Shown here piece by piece: positions 42,013-52,992 of a stretch of DNA of 64,000 nt. The first letter of the stretch is position 1. Every line of letters starts with the position of its first letter. Made by a program: the position numbers and the translations under genes. Under the pieces are notes generated by a model that saw nothing but the letters and a program-made list of their open reading frames with translations, was not told where the DNA came from and made no database searches. Source of the DNA: Mucilaginibacter sp. MD40 (GTDB lineage Bacteria > Bacteroidota > Bacteroidia > Sphingobacteriales > Sphingobacteriaceae); assembly GCF_002288635.1 (NCBI RefSeq), contig NZ_NRSW01000001.1:3739852-3803851 (forward strand). Direction: 5' to 3'.

Positions 42013-42801
42013 CTAACGCTTATATGGTTTCTGAGTCCTTGCTTTTCCTGAAATGTTGAGTGTTTCACGAAATAGGGGTTGCACCTCGGCATTCATCGCA
42101 TCAAATTCCTTTTTAAATGCTTGGCTTTCCTCAGCGATTTGCGCTGTTCCCAATGGCCTGATACCGTCAATCAGTTCATAGTGCTTTCCGTCTTCCGTGT
42201 CTTTCGATAGTATAAGTGAGTACCGGTTCGCCAATAATCCATTGCTATCCGTGGCTTTATAAACCAGGTTTGTTCCATCCGGTAAGGTTAAGGGGATTGC
42301 GCGGCTGAAATCGGCCTTTTGTGCCGGACTTAATTCAAAACCGTTAATACGGTCCGGTATTAACACTTCTTCAGGCGAATAAGAAATAAATTCACGGGTT
42401 TCCTCATCGTATTCATAGATATACTCATATTTCTTAGACACATCGGGTGGAGCTACGGCGGTTGCCATCATAAAGCGGGCATGCAATTGTTGGCCATCGA
42501 TGAGTGCCTGTATAGTGTCATCTCCACGAGCAAACGGGAGCCTGGGTTTGTGATAAACGGGATGAACACGAATAAATGCCTGTCCATCGCGATCCCGGTG
42601 CAATGATAATTTAGCATCCATTTGTGCGATATTCATGCCATTGGATGAGAGATCGTGCAAACGCATCAGGGAAGTTCGGCGGCCTGACAGCAGTACATAC
42701 AAGTCCTCGGGTTCTATCTTTAGATCACCGTATTGATCATACAATCCCAGGGACCTCATTTCAGAGTCGCTTAATTCATAAAGCGCGAAAGAGTTACGCA
42801 T
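42013..42801 (-). CDS. DUF4099/DUF3945-type ICE protein, paralogue of 36112
   Basis: This 262-residue protein shares the pattern of the gene at 36112: LSGRRTSLMRLHDL, ELSPAQKADFSRAIPLTLPDG, and YKATDSNGLLANR. The ATG at 42801 is preferred over a TTG at 42810. It is separated from the helicase by about 75 bp and from mobC by about 80 bp. Function unknown. Two copies on one element suggest related but distinct roles. Confidence 0.7.
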   Translation of the reverse strand: MRNSFALYELSDSEMRSLGLYDQYGDLKIEPEDLYVLLSGRRTSLMRLHDLSSNGMNIAQMDAKLSLHRDRDGQAFIRVHPVYHKPRLPFARGDDTIQALIDGQQLHARFMMATAVAPPDVSKKYEYIYEYDEETREFISYSPEEVLIPDRINGFELSPAQKADFSRAIPLTLPDGTNLVYKATDSNGLLANRYSLILSKDTEDGKHYELIDGIRPLGTAQIAEESQAFKKEFDAMNAEVQPLFRETLNISGKARTQKPYKR

Positions 42802-42876
42802 AAAAAACAATTAGAATTGAAAAACCGCTTGAATGCGGCTAAAGCGAACCAAGGAGAACAAACGGCAAGTACAATC

Positions 42877-45800
42877 TTATCTTCCGCCAAATTTTCGTAG
42901 CTGCGGTTTTTCTTCCTGTTCCTCATCTTTTTCCTCGTCACTGTTAAGCGATAACACATTGTCTTCTTCAATTTCCTCAACCTCATCGGAATTGATTTCC
43001 ACGATCTTCATTTGGTTGTCGCGGATAGTGCCGGCGATTTGTTCCTGGAGGCGGGCAGATTCGGCTTTCAGTTCGGCCAGTTCTTCTTCCTTATCGAAGG
43101 TCCGGCCCATGATCTTGGTCAGTACGGCCTTTTCCTCGTCGGCTGTTTTCAGGTCCTTTTGGTATTTTTCCCTCAGACCGGTTACCCGGTCGATGGCGCT
43201 GATATAATAGCGCGCGGCCAGTTTCGGGTTGTCGATATTGGGATGCCCGCTGTTATACAGGTATTTGATGCCCGAGGCCGGGCTTTCGGCATACAGGCTG
43301 TTGTGGTAGCTGTATTCCATGATACCGTTTCTTTCAAGGCCTTCGCGCTGCTGGCGGAGATAGAGTTCAAAACCATACAGCGTACCGATCTGCTTATCTT
43401 CCGACTCCCCTTTCGCAGGTTTCCAGTTTTGGTAAAGGTCGATGATATGGCGGCCGATGACTTCGGGATCGGCGGAATCCAGTCCATCGATGCGGATGGG
43501 ATTGTGTTTCGTGCCCTCGGCATCATGGGTCAGCAGGCTTTGATAGCTTTGCTCATCGCCGGCCAATTTTTCCAATGTACCCCGCGTTTTTTCCGTATCG
43601 CGGTCAATGGTTTCGATGCGGTAACGTGCCTTTGACACCTCTTTATAATGAGTGGATTTGGCGCCTTCCAGTACTGCGATCTTTTTATCGATACGGGTTT
43701 TGTCCAGCAGCGAGGTGTCGCCTGAAAGAATGGCGATATATTCCGCGAAGTTCATGCCGCCCTGTTCATCGAGTGAGCCTTCATCAATGGAACGCACGCT
43801 GAGCTGGCTGTTTTTGATCTGCGAAATAAAGGTCTGCTTGTTCTTCAGCAGGTTGAACTTATAGGTGTCGAGCGATTGCTCGGTCGCCAGGATACCGCGG
43901 AACACGGTATTATCAAAATGCTGCTTGGCGACCCAGTTGCCGGGACGTGCGCCTCTGCCCCCGCGCTGGTTCAGGTCTGCGGGACGCCAGGGCAGGTCCA
44001 GGTCCCACATGGCGACCACACGGTTCTGGATGTTGTTGCCGGTACCCAGCATATCTGTGCTGCCGAACATGGCGCGGATATAACCCTCGTTCATCAGGCG
44101 GAACATTTCCGGGCGTTTCTTTTCGGGCCAGTCGTGGATAAAGGAGATCTCGTGGGCCGGGATATTAAAATCCTGCACGAGCTTGTCCTTAAGCGCATTA
44201 TAAATATCGAACTGGTCCTTTTTAGGTGTACCGATGTCGCAAAAGACCAGTTGTGTACCCCGCCATTCCCGGCTCTTATGATAGTATTCGTTGATGAGCC
44301 GTGCACAGGTGTTGACCTTGTTATCGGGATGATCGCTGTATTTTTCCGCATCGATGAGGCGCATATCGGCGGACATTTTCTTCGCGTAGTTGGTCGCTAT
44401 GAGCATCCTTGCGTTGTCCTCTTCCTCAGTCAACGGCGCCCGGCCGATCAGGGTGGCATCGCCGGTTTTCGCAAAGGTCATCAGCCGCTGGATAAAATCC
44501 AGTTGATCAGGCGTTGGTTTCAGGTTGATGAGCCGTTCTTCGATCTGCGGACGGTCCTGCTGAATCTGCTCGGCGGTTTTGTAGTCGGTGATCTCGTTAT
44601 AGAAAAGCGCCAGTTCGGGCACTTTGATGAAGTGCCGGAAGCGCTCCTTCTGGATGATCTCGTTGGTGACCGAAAATTCAAAATCGACCGTTTTCCTCGC
44701 ATAGACAGCCGCCCAGGCATCAAAATTGCTGATCTGCTGGCGCTCCAGTTCGCGCGGCCGCAGGTACTTGAAGATCAGGTACATTTCGGTCAGACTGTTG
44801 GAGATCGGTGTGCCGGATAAAAAGGTTACCGCCAGGTCCTGATCGAATTTCTGCTGCAAGGAACGCACCGCGAAGAGCATATTTAATGCGCGCTGGCTGC
44901 CCTGCGGGTTTCCCAGGCCGGCGACCCGGTTATGCCGCGTGGTGAAGGTGAGGTTCTTGAACTTATGCGATTCATCCACGAAAAGATGGTCGATCCCCAT
45001 CGTCTCAAAGGTGATGCCGGTATCCTGGTTGTTTTCGATGGCATAAACTGCGCCGTCCAGCTTAGCCTGAAGGTTTCGTTGCTGGATTTGAAGGCCTTTG
45101 AGCATCTTGCGGGTGATCTCCCCGCCAAGTTCCCGCGCGGTATCTAAATCGAGTTCCACGTTGTTGAGCTCGATCTGGGTGATCTCCCGAACGATCTCCG
45201 GCGCCTGCGGGATTTTGCCGAACTGGTCGTGCGTCATCACAACGCAATCCCATTGGTTGTTGGCGATCTGCCGAAAAAGCTGCTGCCTTTTGCCCGGTGA
45301 AAAATCATTTTCGCCGGGGGCCAGCACACGCGCGGCCGGATACGCTCTGCGGAAGGTATCCGCGACCTGGATGGCATTGGCTTTTAATCCTAAAATTGAC
45401 GGCTTGAACACAATGCCCAGCCGCTTCATTTCCATGGCAGCAATGATCATCGTCAGCGTTTTGCCAAGCCCCACTTCGTGGTCAATCAGCGCGCCCCGGT
45501 TTTGAATGATACGCCACGCGGCGTTCTTCTGCGAATCGTAAAGCGCCGGAATACGCAGTGCCTTCAGATCCAGGCCCGGAAAGGTCAGGTGGCTGCCATC
45601 ATACTCCCGCAACACATAACAGTTGTAGGTATCGTTATACTTTTTTTCCAGTGCGGATTTTTCGTAGTCAGGAAGCGCCTGCAGCCAGACCAGGAAACGT
45701 TCGCGGATGGTTTCGATCTTTTGATGCGCGGCTTGGGTGGCCTCGTTATCGGGCACTTTCACCTCAACACCATCCCTGGTCACTTTGTAGGTAAAAAATG

Positions 45801-48408
45801 GCGAAGTGTTTTCCAACGCATATTCCAGCAGCGTATGGCCCTTCATTTTCTGGCCGGAACGCGGCGTCACGCTGAACTCCCCGTCGGTTACCGCATTGCC
45901 GCCAGAATAGCCGACTTTGAACATATCCATCGATGGGAAATAGGCCACCTGGGTTTTCAGGCCGAACAGCGAAGTAGCGAAACGCTGATAGTAGTCCGCC
46001 GGTATCCAGCGTTCCCCAAGGTTAAAGTCCAGTAGCTCGAAAGGGATCGGTTCGGGCTGTACCCGCGTAATGGCCGCCAGGCTTCGGGCCACCTGCAGGT
46101 CATCGGGAAGCTCTTTCGTAACGGCTTCGGCCTCGGCAAGTTTCTGCACAACGTTGCCCGACAGATAATGGTCGCTGGTTTCCCAGGCCATGCCCTTAGG
46201 ATTCAGGTAAATGTGTTTTTCCAGCGCGGCAACCAGTTCGCCCTCTGGCAGCCCGGTCATTTCGCAGATATAGGGCAGGTCCACTTTTCCCTTGTCATTC
46301 AGACAGCGGGCCAGCGCCTCGGCGGGGTCGTCAGTTTTGAGCGCTTCCTGCCGTGGAAATACCGGCCCGTTGAGAATATCCGAGCGCACGATGCTACCTT
46401 CCTGCTGTTTTTCCAGCGAATACAGAATTGTAAAGCCAAAGGGCGGGTCGTTCAGGATACGCGAGCGATTGAGTGTTTTGTTCAGTTCGCCATAGGTTTC
46501 CGTAAAGGCCTGATAATGTCCATTGAGCGTTGCACGTAATTCGGGTTGCTCCTTGAGCGATTGCATTTCTGTGTCAAAAAGTTCGACATAAGCATCCCGA
46601 ACGGCAACGTAGGCCTTGTAAAAAGCCCGTTGCTGCTGGTCTTCAAAAGGGAAAAATTCAGCTTCGGCCTCACCCGGCGTACCGATCAGTCCGGCTTTAT
46701 CACCATGTACGACGAGCGTATCCTTAACATAAAAGGGTTTAAGGTTGCGAAAACCTCTTGGTTTTTCGGCTACCAGGCCGAAGGCTGGTTCAAGGCTGCG
46801 GTCGCCTTCATAAACATAATTATATCCAAAACCCTTTAGTTTTGCGGATAGCATCCTCAGTTCGTCTGATAAGGCATTCCCGCTTAGCCATTTGGCCGAT
46901 AATTTAACTTCAGCAGCATTGGAATACTGTTTATACAGATATTTTCCGGTTACTTTTGAACGGGCGGTCAGCAAAACCACCGTATCATGTTCGGGTCGGT
47001 CGGTGGTACGGATAGTACTGATAATACGGGCGGACGATGGTACTACGGCTGCTTCATCGGTATCCGATAAGTAAGCCTGTGCCTTTCCGACCGGTTGAGG
47101 TGCAGTATCAAAAAGGCCGAGCTGGGCAACAACATGGGTTTCTTTAGGAACCGGGACATCCAGAAAAGTGAACTTCTTGCTGTCTGTTTTAACCGCTTCA
47201 TTGCGGCTTTCCAAATCCCCGTTTTCAAACCCTAACTGTTGCTGCAATGTCTCGAACCGTACTTTATCAAAGCGGGCATCCAGGTCATTGGCCAGTTGTT
47301 CGACCATGGCCGGAAACAGGGCTTCCATATCACCATTATGCCAAACTACCCGTGCGGGTTTGCCGTATTGATTGGTGCCTTCGGCAACTTCGTCGGCCAT
47401 AATCAGTTCATGGTGACGATGGGCATAGGCATTTAAGGGGTAAATGCCATTTTCGCCGCTCTGTTCAACGGTGGACAATAACAATTCCTCTGCTTCCGTA
47501 AAACTGTCTTTGTGATCATTCTTTTGTACCATTAAGAGGTGCGTTGGTGCTTCCACATTCGCATTATCTTTCATCAGGTTGTCCGGCAGGATCAGCAGGC
47601 TGACAAAATCGGCCTGTGTGAACAGGTATTTGCGTGCCATAGCATTACCGGGGGTATTTAGAAAAGCATCTGTTGTTAGAAATGCCAGCAGGCCACCGTG
47701 ACCGATCTTATCCAGCCCTTTTGCAAAAAAGTAGTTATGGATGCGATCAGTAATATTGTTGTTGTGAAATGCCTTGTCAAAAACAGAAATATTGCCGAAC
47801 GGGATGTTAGAAGTGATCAGATCAAAACGGCCCTTTTCGGTAGCCGCCGTTTCTTCGAAACCTTTCACCTGGACATCTACCGGAACCGGCAAGGCCGAAC
47901 AGATCGCTGCCAGCACTTTGCCCGTCAGTTCGTCTTTTTCAACAGCGGTGACATTTTGCAGGTCGGGTAACAGCCGCACCGCTTCCGTAACGAATATTCC
48001 GGCACCAGCGCTTGGTTCATAAACGCGTTTGGGTAACACGTCCCGGTCACCGAGGGCGGTATAGATCGCCCTCGGTATGAGGTCCGGGGTATAATAAGCG
48101 GTCAAAGAGCTATCCTGCAAGTCATCAAAAGCACGCTTATACCCATAACTGCTCAGTTTTTCCTGCAGCAGGGCATGCAGTTCCATGACCTGCGGGTACA
48201 GGCGCAGATCAGCTTCCGAGGCGTTCATCTTCACCCATTCTTCGCGCTCACCGGCAGGGTAAAGTACTGCCTTCAGACCGCCGAAGCCGGAATAAGCTTT
48301 AAGTGATTCGACTTCGGTGGTGCTCAGGCCCCGTTTTCCGTCCCAGTCCAAAACGATCCGCAGGGCGGCGATATTGGCGGCCAGTTTCTCACGTGCATTA
48401 TAGGCCAT
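42877..48408 (-). CDS. Giant N6-methylase/SNF2-type helicase (DarB-like architecture)
   Basis: This 1843-residue protein has an N-terminal methyltransferase domain: motif I PSAGAGIF (131-138) and motif IV-like SNIPFG (199-204; NPPY replaced by NIPF). A superfamily 2 helicase domain follows with [19 protein letters not shown] and [14 protein letters not shown], and then [11 protein letters not shown]. The C-terminus is a charged coiled-coil. The layout resembles phage P1 DarB and large ICE proteins that protect entering DNA from restriction. The frame extends to 48438, but MAYNAREKL at 48408 is the likelier start. It overlaps the gene before it by 11 bp. Anti-restriction function is inferred. 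Confidence 0.85.
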   Translation of the reverse strand: MAYNAREKLAANIAALRIVLDWDGKRGLSTTEVESLKAYSGFGGLKAVLYPAGEREEWVKMNASEADLRLYPQVMELHALLQEKLSSYGYKRAFDDLQDSSLTAYYTPDLIPRAIYTALGDRDVLPKRVYEPSAGAGIFVTEAVRLLPDLQNVTAVEKDELTGKVLAAICSALPVPVDVQVKGFEETAATEKGRFDLITSNIPFGNISVFDKAFHNNNITDRIHNYFFAKGLDKIGHGGLLAFLTTDAFLNTPGNAMARKYLFTQADFVSLLILPDNLMKDNANVEAPTHLLMVQKNDHKDSFTEAEELLLSTVEQSGENGIYPLNAYAHRHHELIMADEVAEGTNQYGKPARVVWHNGDMEALFPAMVEQLANDLDARFDKVRFETLQQQLGFENGDLESRNEAVKTDSKKFTFLDVPVPKETHVVAQLGLFDTAPQPVGKAQAYLSDTDEAAVVPSSARIISTIRTTDRPEHDTVVLLTARSKVTGKYLYKQYSNAAEVKLSAKWLSGNALSDELRMLSAKLKGFGYNYVYEGDRSLEPAFGLVAEKPRGFRNLKPFYVKDTLVVHGDKAGLIGTPGEAEAEFFPFEDQQQRAFYKAYVAVRDAYVELFDTEMQSLKEQPELRATLNGHYQAFTETYGELNKTLNRSRILNDPPFGFTILYSLEKQQEGSIVRSDILNGPVFPRQEALKTDDPAEALARCLNDKGKVDLPYICEMTGLPEGELVAALEKHIYLNPKGMAWETSDHYLSGNVVQKLAEAEAVTKELPDDLQVARSLAAITRVQPEPIPFELLDFNLGERWIPADYYQRFATSLFGLKTQVAYFPSMDMFKVGYSGGNAVTDGEFSVTPRSGQKMKGHTLLEYALENTSPFFTYKVTRDGVEVKVPDNEATQAAHQKIETIRERFLVWLQALPDYEKSALEKKYNDTYNCYVLREYDGSHLTFPGLDLKALRIPALYDSQKNAAWRIIQNRGALIDHEVGLGKTLTMIIAAMEMKRLGIVFKPSILGLKANAIQVADTFRRAYPAARVLAPGENDFSPGKRQQLFRQIANNQWDCVVMTHDQFGKIPQAPEIVREITQIELNNVELDLDTARELGGEITRKMLKGLQIQQRNLQAKLDGAVYAIENNQDTGITFETMGIDHLFVDESHKFKNLTFTTRHNRVAGLGNPQGSQRALNMLFAVRSLQQKFDQDLAVTFLSGTPISNSLTEMYLIFKYLRPRELERQQISNFDAWAAVYARKTVDFEFSVTNEIIQKERFRHFIKVPELALFYNEITDYKTAEQIQQDRPQIEERLINLKPTPDQLDFIQRLMTFAKTGDATLIGRAPLTEEEDNARMLIATNYAKKMSADMRLIDAEKYSDHPDNKVNTCARLINEYYHKSREWRGTQLVFCDIGTPKKDQFDIYNALKDKLVQDFNIPAHEISFIHDWPEKKRPEMFRLMNEGYIRAMFGSTDMLGTGNNIQNRVVAMWDLDLPWRPADLNQRGGRGARPGNWVAKQHFDNTVFRGILATEQSLDTYKFNLLKNKQTFISQIKNSQLSVRSIDEGSLDEQGGMNFAEYIAILSGDTSLLDKTRIDKKIAVLEGAKSTHYKEVSKARYRIETIDRDTEKTRGTLEKLAGDEQSYQSLLTHDAEGTKHNPIRIDGLDSADPEVIGRHIIDLYQNWKPAKGESEDKQIGTLYGFELYLRQQREGLERNGIMEYSYHNSLYAESPASGIKYLYNSGHPNIDNPKLAARYYISAIDRVTGLREKYQKDLKTADEEKAVLTKIMGRTFDKEEELAELKAESARLQEQIAGTIRDNQMKIVEINSDEVEEIEEDNVLSLNSDEEKDEEQEEKPQLRKFGGR

Positions 48409-48769
48409 TGCTGCCCCCTTCCTGTAAATAGTCGTCAATGGCGGTGATCACTGCGTATCGCAGCAGGCGGTTGTCGTCCGTTTCCGGCCATCCAAACTCT
48501 TTTAAGGTGATTTCGCAGGCTGCACAGATGTTGAGTAATTCATAACGCATTATCCCTGCCTCATGAAAGCGGAGCCAATGCAAGTGAAAATCCTCTTCCA
48601 AAACATCTTCCAGAAAATCGAGCGGAGATGATGGCAAGGCCGAAAAGCTATCTATACCGTCTAAATCTGCCAGGTATTCCGCTAAAGTATTTTCATCCTG
48701 CAGGCGGATATACAAGGCAGGGTCAAGCCGCACCAGCGCTTCTGCGAGGCGAATTGTAGGTTCTGCCAT
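48398..48769 (-). CDS. Small acidic hypothetical protein
   Basis: This 123-residue acidic helical protein ([26 protein letters not shown]) has no membrane segment. It lies between traN and the giant helicase, whose start it overlaps, and could be an accessory factor for it. Comparable small genes occur at this place on Bacteroidetes ICEs, as I recall. No family is named. Confidence 0.6.
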   Translation of the reverse strand: MAEPTIRLAEALVRLDPALYIRLQDENTLAEYLADLDGIDSFSALPSSPLDFLEDVLEEDFHLHWLRFHEAGIMRYELLNICAACEITLKEFGWPETDDNRLLRYAVITAIDDYLQEGGSNGL

Positions 48770-48791
48770 AATTTGTTGTAATTAGGCCCGC

Positions 48792-49613
48792 CTATCTTGG
48801 AAAGACATCGGCGTGAAGCAGGTCCTTATAATCAGCTTTCAGGGTCAGCGTGCGTCCCGACAACTGTTTTTCACTGAGGTCAATAGCAAATACTTTATTG
48901 CCGGGAAAGGTTAGTTTTTTAAATGCGAAGATATTCCGGTAATACTTATCAAAGGAAGGAATGTCCTGCAACACGAAAAGTGGTTTAACCTCGACCGACT
49001 GTATCGTACTGGCCTTGGTTACTTTTTTGTCCTCGATACTGAAGTGCAGCCGGTCAATCGTATAAGGCAGCCTGGTTTTATTACGAAAACCGATATCCAG
49101 AAAAATATAATCGCCAAGCGTATAGATGTGATAAAGAAAACCCTGCAGGCCAAACGCTTTTGCTTTTTCAACCGGATCATCCGGCCGCATGGCCAGCAAC
49201 CGTAGCGCATTAGCTTTTAGTTCCGGCTGTGAAAGGCCAACTTCGGGATTATCCAGAGGGCGGCAATCCGATGGCTCCACGGCTATTTCAGTCTGAACTG
49301 TTCCATCGTGGTCATCGGGACAGGGTACGATGCGATACTGTGCAATAAACTTTTCACCTGTGATCGTAACAACGGCATCGTTAAATCGCGTAATGGAGTC
49401 GCGGGTATGTATGCGCAGGATGTTCGGCACCGGAAGGTCACCGGAAACAGCTTTTACGGAAATGTCCACAAAGCGGATGGGTTCAGGTGAAACAAAGTGA
49501 ACGGATACGTTCTCGGGAAGGTAGACGACCGGCAGGTCGCGTTTTTTTAGCTGGGCAAAACTATGCCCTGCTGCCGAAATGAAAACAGCAAGCAATAACA
49601 AATATTTTTTCAT
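48792..49613 (-). CDS. traN: Conjugative transfer protein TraN
   Basis: This 273-residue protein has a signal peptide (MKKYLLLLAVFISAAGHSFA) and the DUF4138-type body (PVVYLPENVSVHFVSPEPIRFVDIS, LPNILRIH-like). It is predicted to be an outer-membrane-associated part of the channel (VirB9-like). The ATG at 49613 is preferred; the frame reaching 49706 runs into traM. Only 1 bp separates it from the traM stop. Confidence 0.86.
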   Translation of the reverse strand: MKKYLLLLAVFISAAGHSFAQLKKRDLPVVYLPENVSVHFVSPEPIRFVDISVKAVSGDLPVPNILRIHTRDSITRFNDAVVTITGEKFIAQYRIVPCPDDHDGTVQTEIAVEPSDCRPLDNPEVGLSQPELKANALRLLAMRPDDPVEKAKAFGLQGFLYHIYTLGDYIFLDIGFRNKTRLPYTIDRLHFSIEDKKVTKASTIQSVEVKPLFVLQDIPSFDKYYRNIFAFKKLTFPGNKVFAIDLSEKQLSGRTLTLKADYKDLLHADVFPR

Positions 49614-49614
49614 G

Positions 49615-50787
49615 TTAATGGTTATTTTGAAGGGTTTGCGGATCGACCAGGTACACGTAGGTGCCGTATTTGATCTTCGCCTTGTTTTTGCGGATAGCGC
49701 CCGCAATGGCTGAGGAAGTGGACTGGAATATTTTATCCATGGAACTCATCAGCAGTTGGTTGCCGGCGCTGCCGGATTCTATGCTTACACCCTGCATGGT
49801 GTTACCGCTGAGGTCTTTAGTAAAGTCACGGAACGCCGATGCGGGAACGTACAACCCTAAAATCCCGTCCTGGTCATATACTGAAAGCTTCACCGGCAGT
49901 ATCTGACCGGCTGACAGCACGGAATTGATCACAAAGGTTACCCTTTGCTGGGTAAATCCATTGACCAGGCCATAAAGTGTGCTTCCCTTAGGGATCAGGT
50001 TTTTACCGGCCCAGATATCTTCGAGCAACCGCAGCCGGATACGTGAACCGGCATAAGCGGTGACATCCTCGTCGATGATGGCAGAAATAAGCTCACTGTG
50101 CGTTTCCGGCCTGACCGTGTTAAAATCCACGACTCCTTCCGGTGCCTTACGGACCTCCAGGGCCACCGGCTGCTCTGCAAGCGCCTTAGCTTTGGCCTGT
50201 TGTTTTTGCCGTTCGGATCTGAGCGAAGGGTCATTTGCTTTCTGCATGCTGTCTACGTAGGCCATCTGCTGCTTAAAGACAGCCATTGGGTCTTTTTCCC
50301 GTTCGGTAACGCCGCTACCGGGATAATTTGCGGAAGCTGTTTTTGCTTTTCGTTGGGTGGCCAGCGCATTTAAGGCTGCGGTCACCTGCCTGTCCTGAAC
50401 GGAGAACCCCTGTTTAGCGGGCGGCGCGGTCATACCTGAACTGAAACGGGCTTTCATGGCCCGGTCAATGGAATCCAATTGCATCCGTTGTTTATCGGAA
50501 TAGCCCGCCGACAATTTAGTACCGGCGGTTTCGTCATTGGTTACCGGCGTCACAGCCGTCAGGCCATCGCTTTCCTTATAAGTATTCCGGAAAGCATCCA
50601 GCTTATCGGAAAGCGCGCTTTTTTTAACGTGGGCCGAAACGTCGCCCACATTGCTTTGTATTACTGCGGCCTGATTTACCGGCCCTTTTTCTTTCGTCTT
50701 TCCGTGAAATACATAAAAGAACAGGCATAAAAAGGGCAGCAATATCAACGGCACGATATAGCGCGGCTGTTTAAAATTGATTTGCAT
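49615..50787 (-). CDS. traM: Conjugative transfer protein TraM (VirB10-like)
   Basis: This 390-residue protein has one N-terminal membrane helix (RYIVPLILLPFLCLFFYVF), a low-complexity, Ala/Lys-rich linker and a C-terminal beta domain (about 230-390: TAYAGSRIRLRLLEDIW, LIPKGSTLYGLVNGF). It is predicted to span inner and outer membranes as the channel core. It sits between the TraL-like protein and TraN, as in CTnDOT. Confidence 0.9.
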   Translation of the reverse strand: MQINFKQPRYIVPLILLPFLCLFFYVFHGKTKEKGPVNQAAVIQSNVGDVSAHVKKSALSDKLDAFRNTYKESDGLTAVTPVTNDETAGTKLSAGYSDKQRMQLDSIDRAMKARFSSGMTAPPAKQGFSVQDRQVTAALNALATQRKAKTASANYPGSGVTEREKDPMAVFKQQMAYVDSMQKANDPSLRSERQKQQAKAKALAEQPVALEVRKAPEGVVDFNTVRPETHSELISAIIDEDVTAYAGSRIRLRLLEDIWAGKNLIPKGSTLYGLVNGFTQQRVTFVINSVLSAGQILPVKLSVYDQDGILGLYVPASAFRDFTKDLSGNTMQGVSIESGSAGNQLLMSSMDKIFQSTSSAIAGAIRKNKAKIKYGTYVYLVDPQTLQNNH

Positions 50788-50789
50788 AA

Positions 50790-51239
50790 TTAATGAATTT
50801 GATGTTGAATAGCGGCAATGGAGTCCAATGCCTGTTCAAGCCGGAGACTATCCGCAGGTGATATTTTTCCTTTCGCCAGGATGGCTTCCACTTCCTGCTT
50901 GAGGCCAAGCGTCTGTTTTAAAGCGGCGCCTGTTTCCAGTATCCGGGAAAAGCCGTCATCCAGCGGATGCGGGCTTTTGACCGGGGCCGCGTTGTGGTGA
51001 GGCGCAGCCGAACCTGAACCCGGCCCCGGCCCATGGGCGGGATGGTGAAATACCGTGAAGGACAGGGCTGCCGAAAGCACCAGCAATGCGACCATACTGC
51101 CAAAAATGGCCTTCGGATGGTTTGCGCAAAAGTACCCGAAGCTCGTTCCTGCCTGCTCGAAATAGCTGCCGAATTCCTGGCGCAGCGATTTCCAAAGTGT
51201 TTCGCCGGGATCTCTGTTAGAATGAATTCTTTTGAACAT
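50790..51239 (-). CDS. TraL-position membrane protein
   Basis: The 149-residue protein starts at MFKRIHSNR (ATG 51239; the longer frame starts at a TTG). It has one membrane helix (GSMVALLVLSAALSFTVF), a His/Pro/Gly-rich linker (HHPAHGPGPGSGSAAPHHN) and a coiled-coil-like C-terminus. Position between TraK and TraM matches TraL, though the soluble C-terminus is longer than typical; sequence support is weak. Confidence 0.6.
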   Translation of the reverse strand: MFKRIHSNRDPGETLWKSLRQEFGSYFEQAGTSFGYFCANHPKAIFGSMVALLVLSAALSFTVFHHPAHGPGPGSGSAAPHHNAAPVKSPHPLDDGFSRILETGAALKQTLGLKQEVEAILAKGKISPADSLRLEQALDSIAAIQHQIH

Positions 51240-51831
51240 CGGAGAGGTCTTTATTTTCAAGGGTTTTCCAGCCGGTGATCAGCACACCGTGCGGGTTATT
51301 GTCGCTGCGCGGAATATCCTTCAGGTAGCCTTCGGTGATCAGGGAGCGCGTCAGCGTGGAGCTGCGGCGGTCGATCTTCAGTTTACCATAATACCGGAAA
51401 TAATGCCTTGGCATATCCAGCAGAATGGAGTCGGTTTGCAGCGTCAATACCGAACTGGAGGACAGAATAGAGGTAAAAAAACCTTTTTCCTTCAGGTCGT
51501 CATATTCGCGGGCCCCGGACTCGTCGATCAGGTACATCGCTCTTTTTAGCTGGTATTCGATGTACTTGTCATCAGGCGTCAGCGAAAAGAACAGGGAATG
51601 GAAAAGGTCAACATGCGCCCGGTATTCTGCCGGCCTGTTCACTTGCATATCGGTTTGTTTGGCGAGGATCGGCACATTGTTATCCAGGATATATACGCTT
51701 CTGCGCGCATTGGCCACCTGCTCAAAGGCGAATATGGATACGATACCGCTGATGACGACGGAGCAGATGAGGCTGCCCAAAGCAACGACAGTCGCAAGCC
51801 GGATCTTGGCTTCGATATTTTTAATAAGCAT
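51217..51831 (-). CDS. traK: Conjugative transfer protein TraK (VirB8-like)
   Basis: This 204-residue protein begins MLIKNIEAKIRLATVVALGS, with a membrane helix (about 12-38) and ARRSVYILDNNVPILAKQTD and EYRAHVDLFHSLFFSLTPDD, diagnostic for TraK. It is an inner-membrane assembly factor with a periplasmic domain. The stop overlaps the next start by 23 bp. It lies 12 bp after traJ. Confidence 0.92.
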   Translation of the reverse strand: MLIKNIEAKIRLATVVALGSLICSVVISGIVSIFAFEQVANARRSVYILDNNVPILAKQTDMQVNRPAEYRAHVDLFHSLFFSLTPDDKYIEYQLKRAMYLIDESGAREYDDLKEKGFFTSILSSSSVLTLQTDSILLDMPRHYFRYYGKLKIDRRSSTLTRSLITEGYLKDIPRSDNNPHGVLITGWKTLENKDLSDVQKNSF

Positions 51832-51843
51832 GAACTATTGATT

Positions 51844-52992
51844 TTACAGCATGGCGCCGCCGGCTTTGCGGGCGGCCATGACCACCATCGAGGCGTTGCG
51901 GCCAAATGCTGAAGATGCTGAGCTGATCCCTGACGTGGAAATGATCCAGGTTGAGATCGATGGTACCGTGAACATACAAACGGCACCGATAAAGAAGACG
52001 ACGATCACTTCGCCGAAAGACAATACGCCATTACCTGCAAATACGGCGAACTTTTCCATCAGGCCGCTTGCGCCCGGACGGAGCAGCTCCTGGTATTTGC
52101 TGATCTCCGAGGATAGCGCATATTTCTGCATTAAAGCGCAAAGGTACATGATCAGGTAAGCAATACCGGTATAGAGGTTAACAGAAACGAACCTGGCAAC
52201 CCACGTTGAAAAACTATCTCTGAATGCGGGTAGAATACTGACTGCGACCGCGAATGGCCCCAATATGATCAGGATACTTGAATAGATGATCTGGATCATA
52301 AAAATTATGTAGGTCGCGATCCGCAGTATCCAGATCCCTGCCAGTTCCAATATTTGTGTCATCAGCAATTGAATACTGATCTGCAGGCGGGCTTTTAATT
52401 CCATTAAAGGGGCGACAACGGTGGAAATGCCTTCCTTGACGGTGGATGTCACGGCATCCCAGGCCTTGCCGTACCAGGTATCCGATTCTTTGGCGGCAAC
52501 TTCGGTTTGTGCCTGGAAATTATACAGGGAGTCCGCCACCTGTTTCATGAGGTCGGCCCTCTGAAAACGAAGCTGGTTCACGTTATCCTGTTCCGAGGCG
52601 AACATTTGCTGCGTTTCATTGGCAACAAGGTCGGTGGGAAAAGCGACCATTTTAGCAAACCCGCCCCACCAGAGTATTACCATGGCCAGGCCGAAGGGCC
52701 TTAACAGGGGCATGATCTCTAATTTTTTATCCCCCGCCATCATTTCATAACTTTTTATAGCAAAAAAGATGATCATAAAGATAGCAGCCAGTGCCTTGGC
52801 GTCGGTGATAAAGAGGTCAAAGTTGGACCAGATAGATTCTTTTAGGCTGGTTAGAAAGGTCATCATTCCCGACTCGTAAACGCCGTCACCCTGTAAAAAT
52901 TCCAGCGATTTTCCATAAGTCGTATCCTGCGCAAAACAGCAGAAGCATACCGCGCAAAGGAAAACGATCAATATTATTTTCTCTTTCATCAA
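51844..52992 (-). CDS. traJ: Conjugative transfer protein TraJ (VirB6-like)
   Basis: This 382-residue protein has a signal-like N-terminus followed by at least five membrane helices (FIMIIFFAIKSYEMM, FGLAMVILWWGGF, YIIFMIQIIYSSILIILGPFA, YLIMYLCALMQ, VIVVFFIGAVCMFTV). It forms part of the inner-membrane channel. It overlaps the secreted gene before it by 4 bp and is followed by traK. Confidence 0.9.
   Translation of the reverse strand: MMKEKIILIVFLCAVCFCCFAQDTTYGKSLEFLQGDGVYESGMMTFLTSLKESIWSNFDLFITDAKALAAIFMIIFFAIKSYEMMAGDKKLEIMPLLRPFGLAMVILWWGGFAKMVAFPTDLVANETQQMFASEQDNVNQLRFQRADLMKQVADSLYNFQAQTEVAAKESDTWYGKAWDAVTSTVKEGISTVVAPLMELKARLQISIQLLMTQILELAGIWILRIATYIIFMIQIIYSSILIILGPFAVAVSILPAFRDSFSTWVARFVSVNLYTGIAYLIMYLCALMQKYALSSEISKYQELLRPGASGLMEKFAVFAGNGVLSFGEVIVVFFIGAVCMFTVPSISTWIISTSGISSASSAFGRNASMVVMAARKAGGAML

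Noticed and set aside
43876-44820. Plus-strand ORF of 314 codons
   Set aside because: It lies wholly opposite the giant helicase, whose motifs on the minus strand are clear; no start context or recognisable domain.
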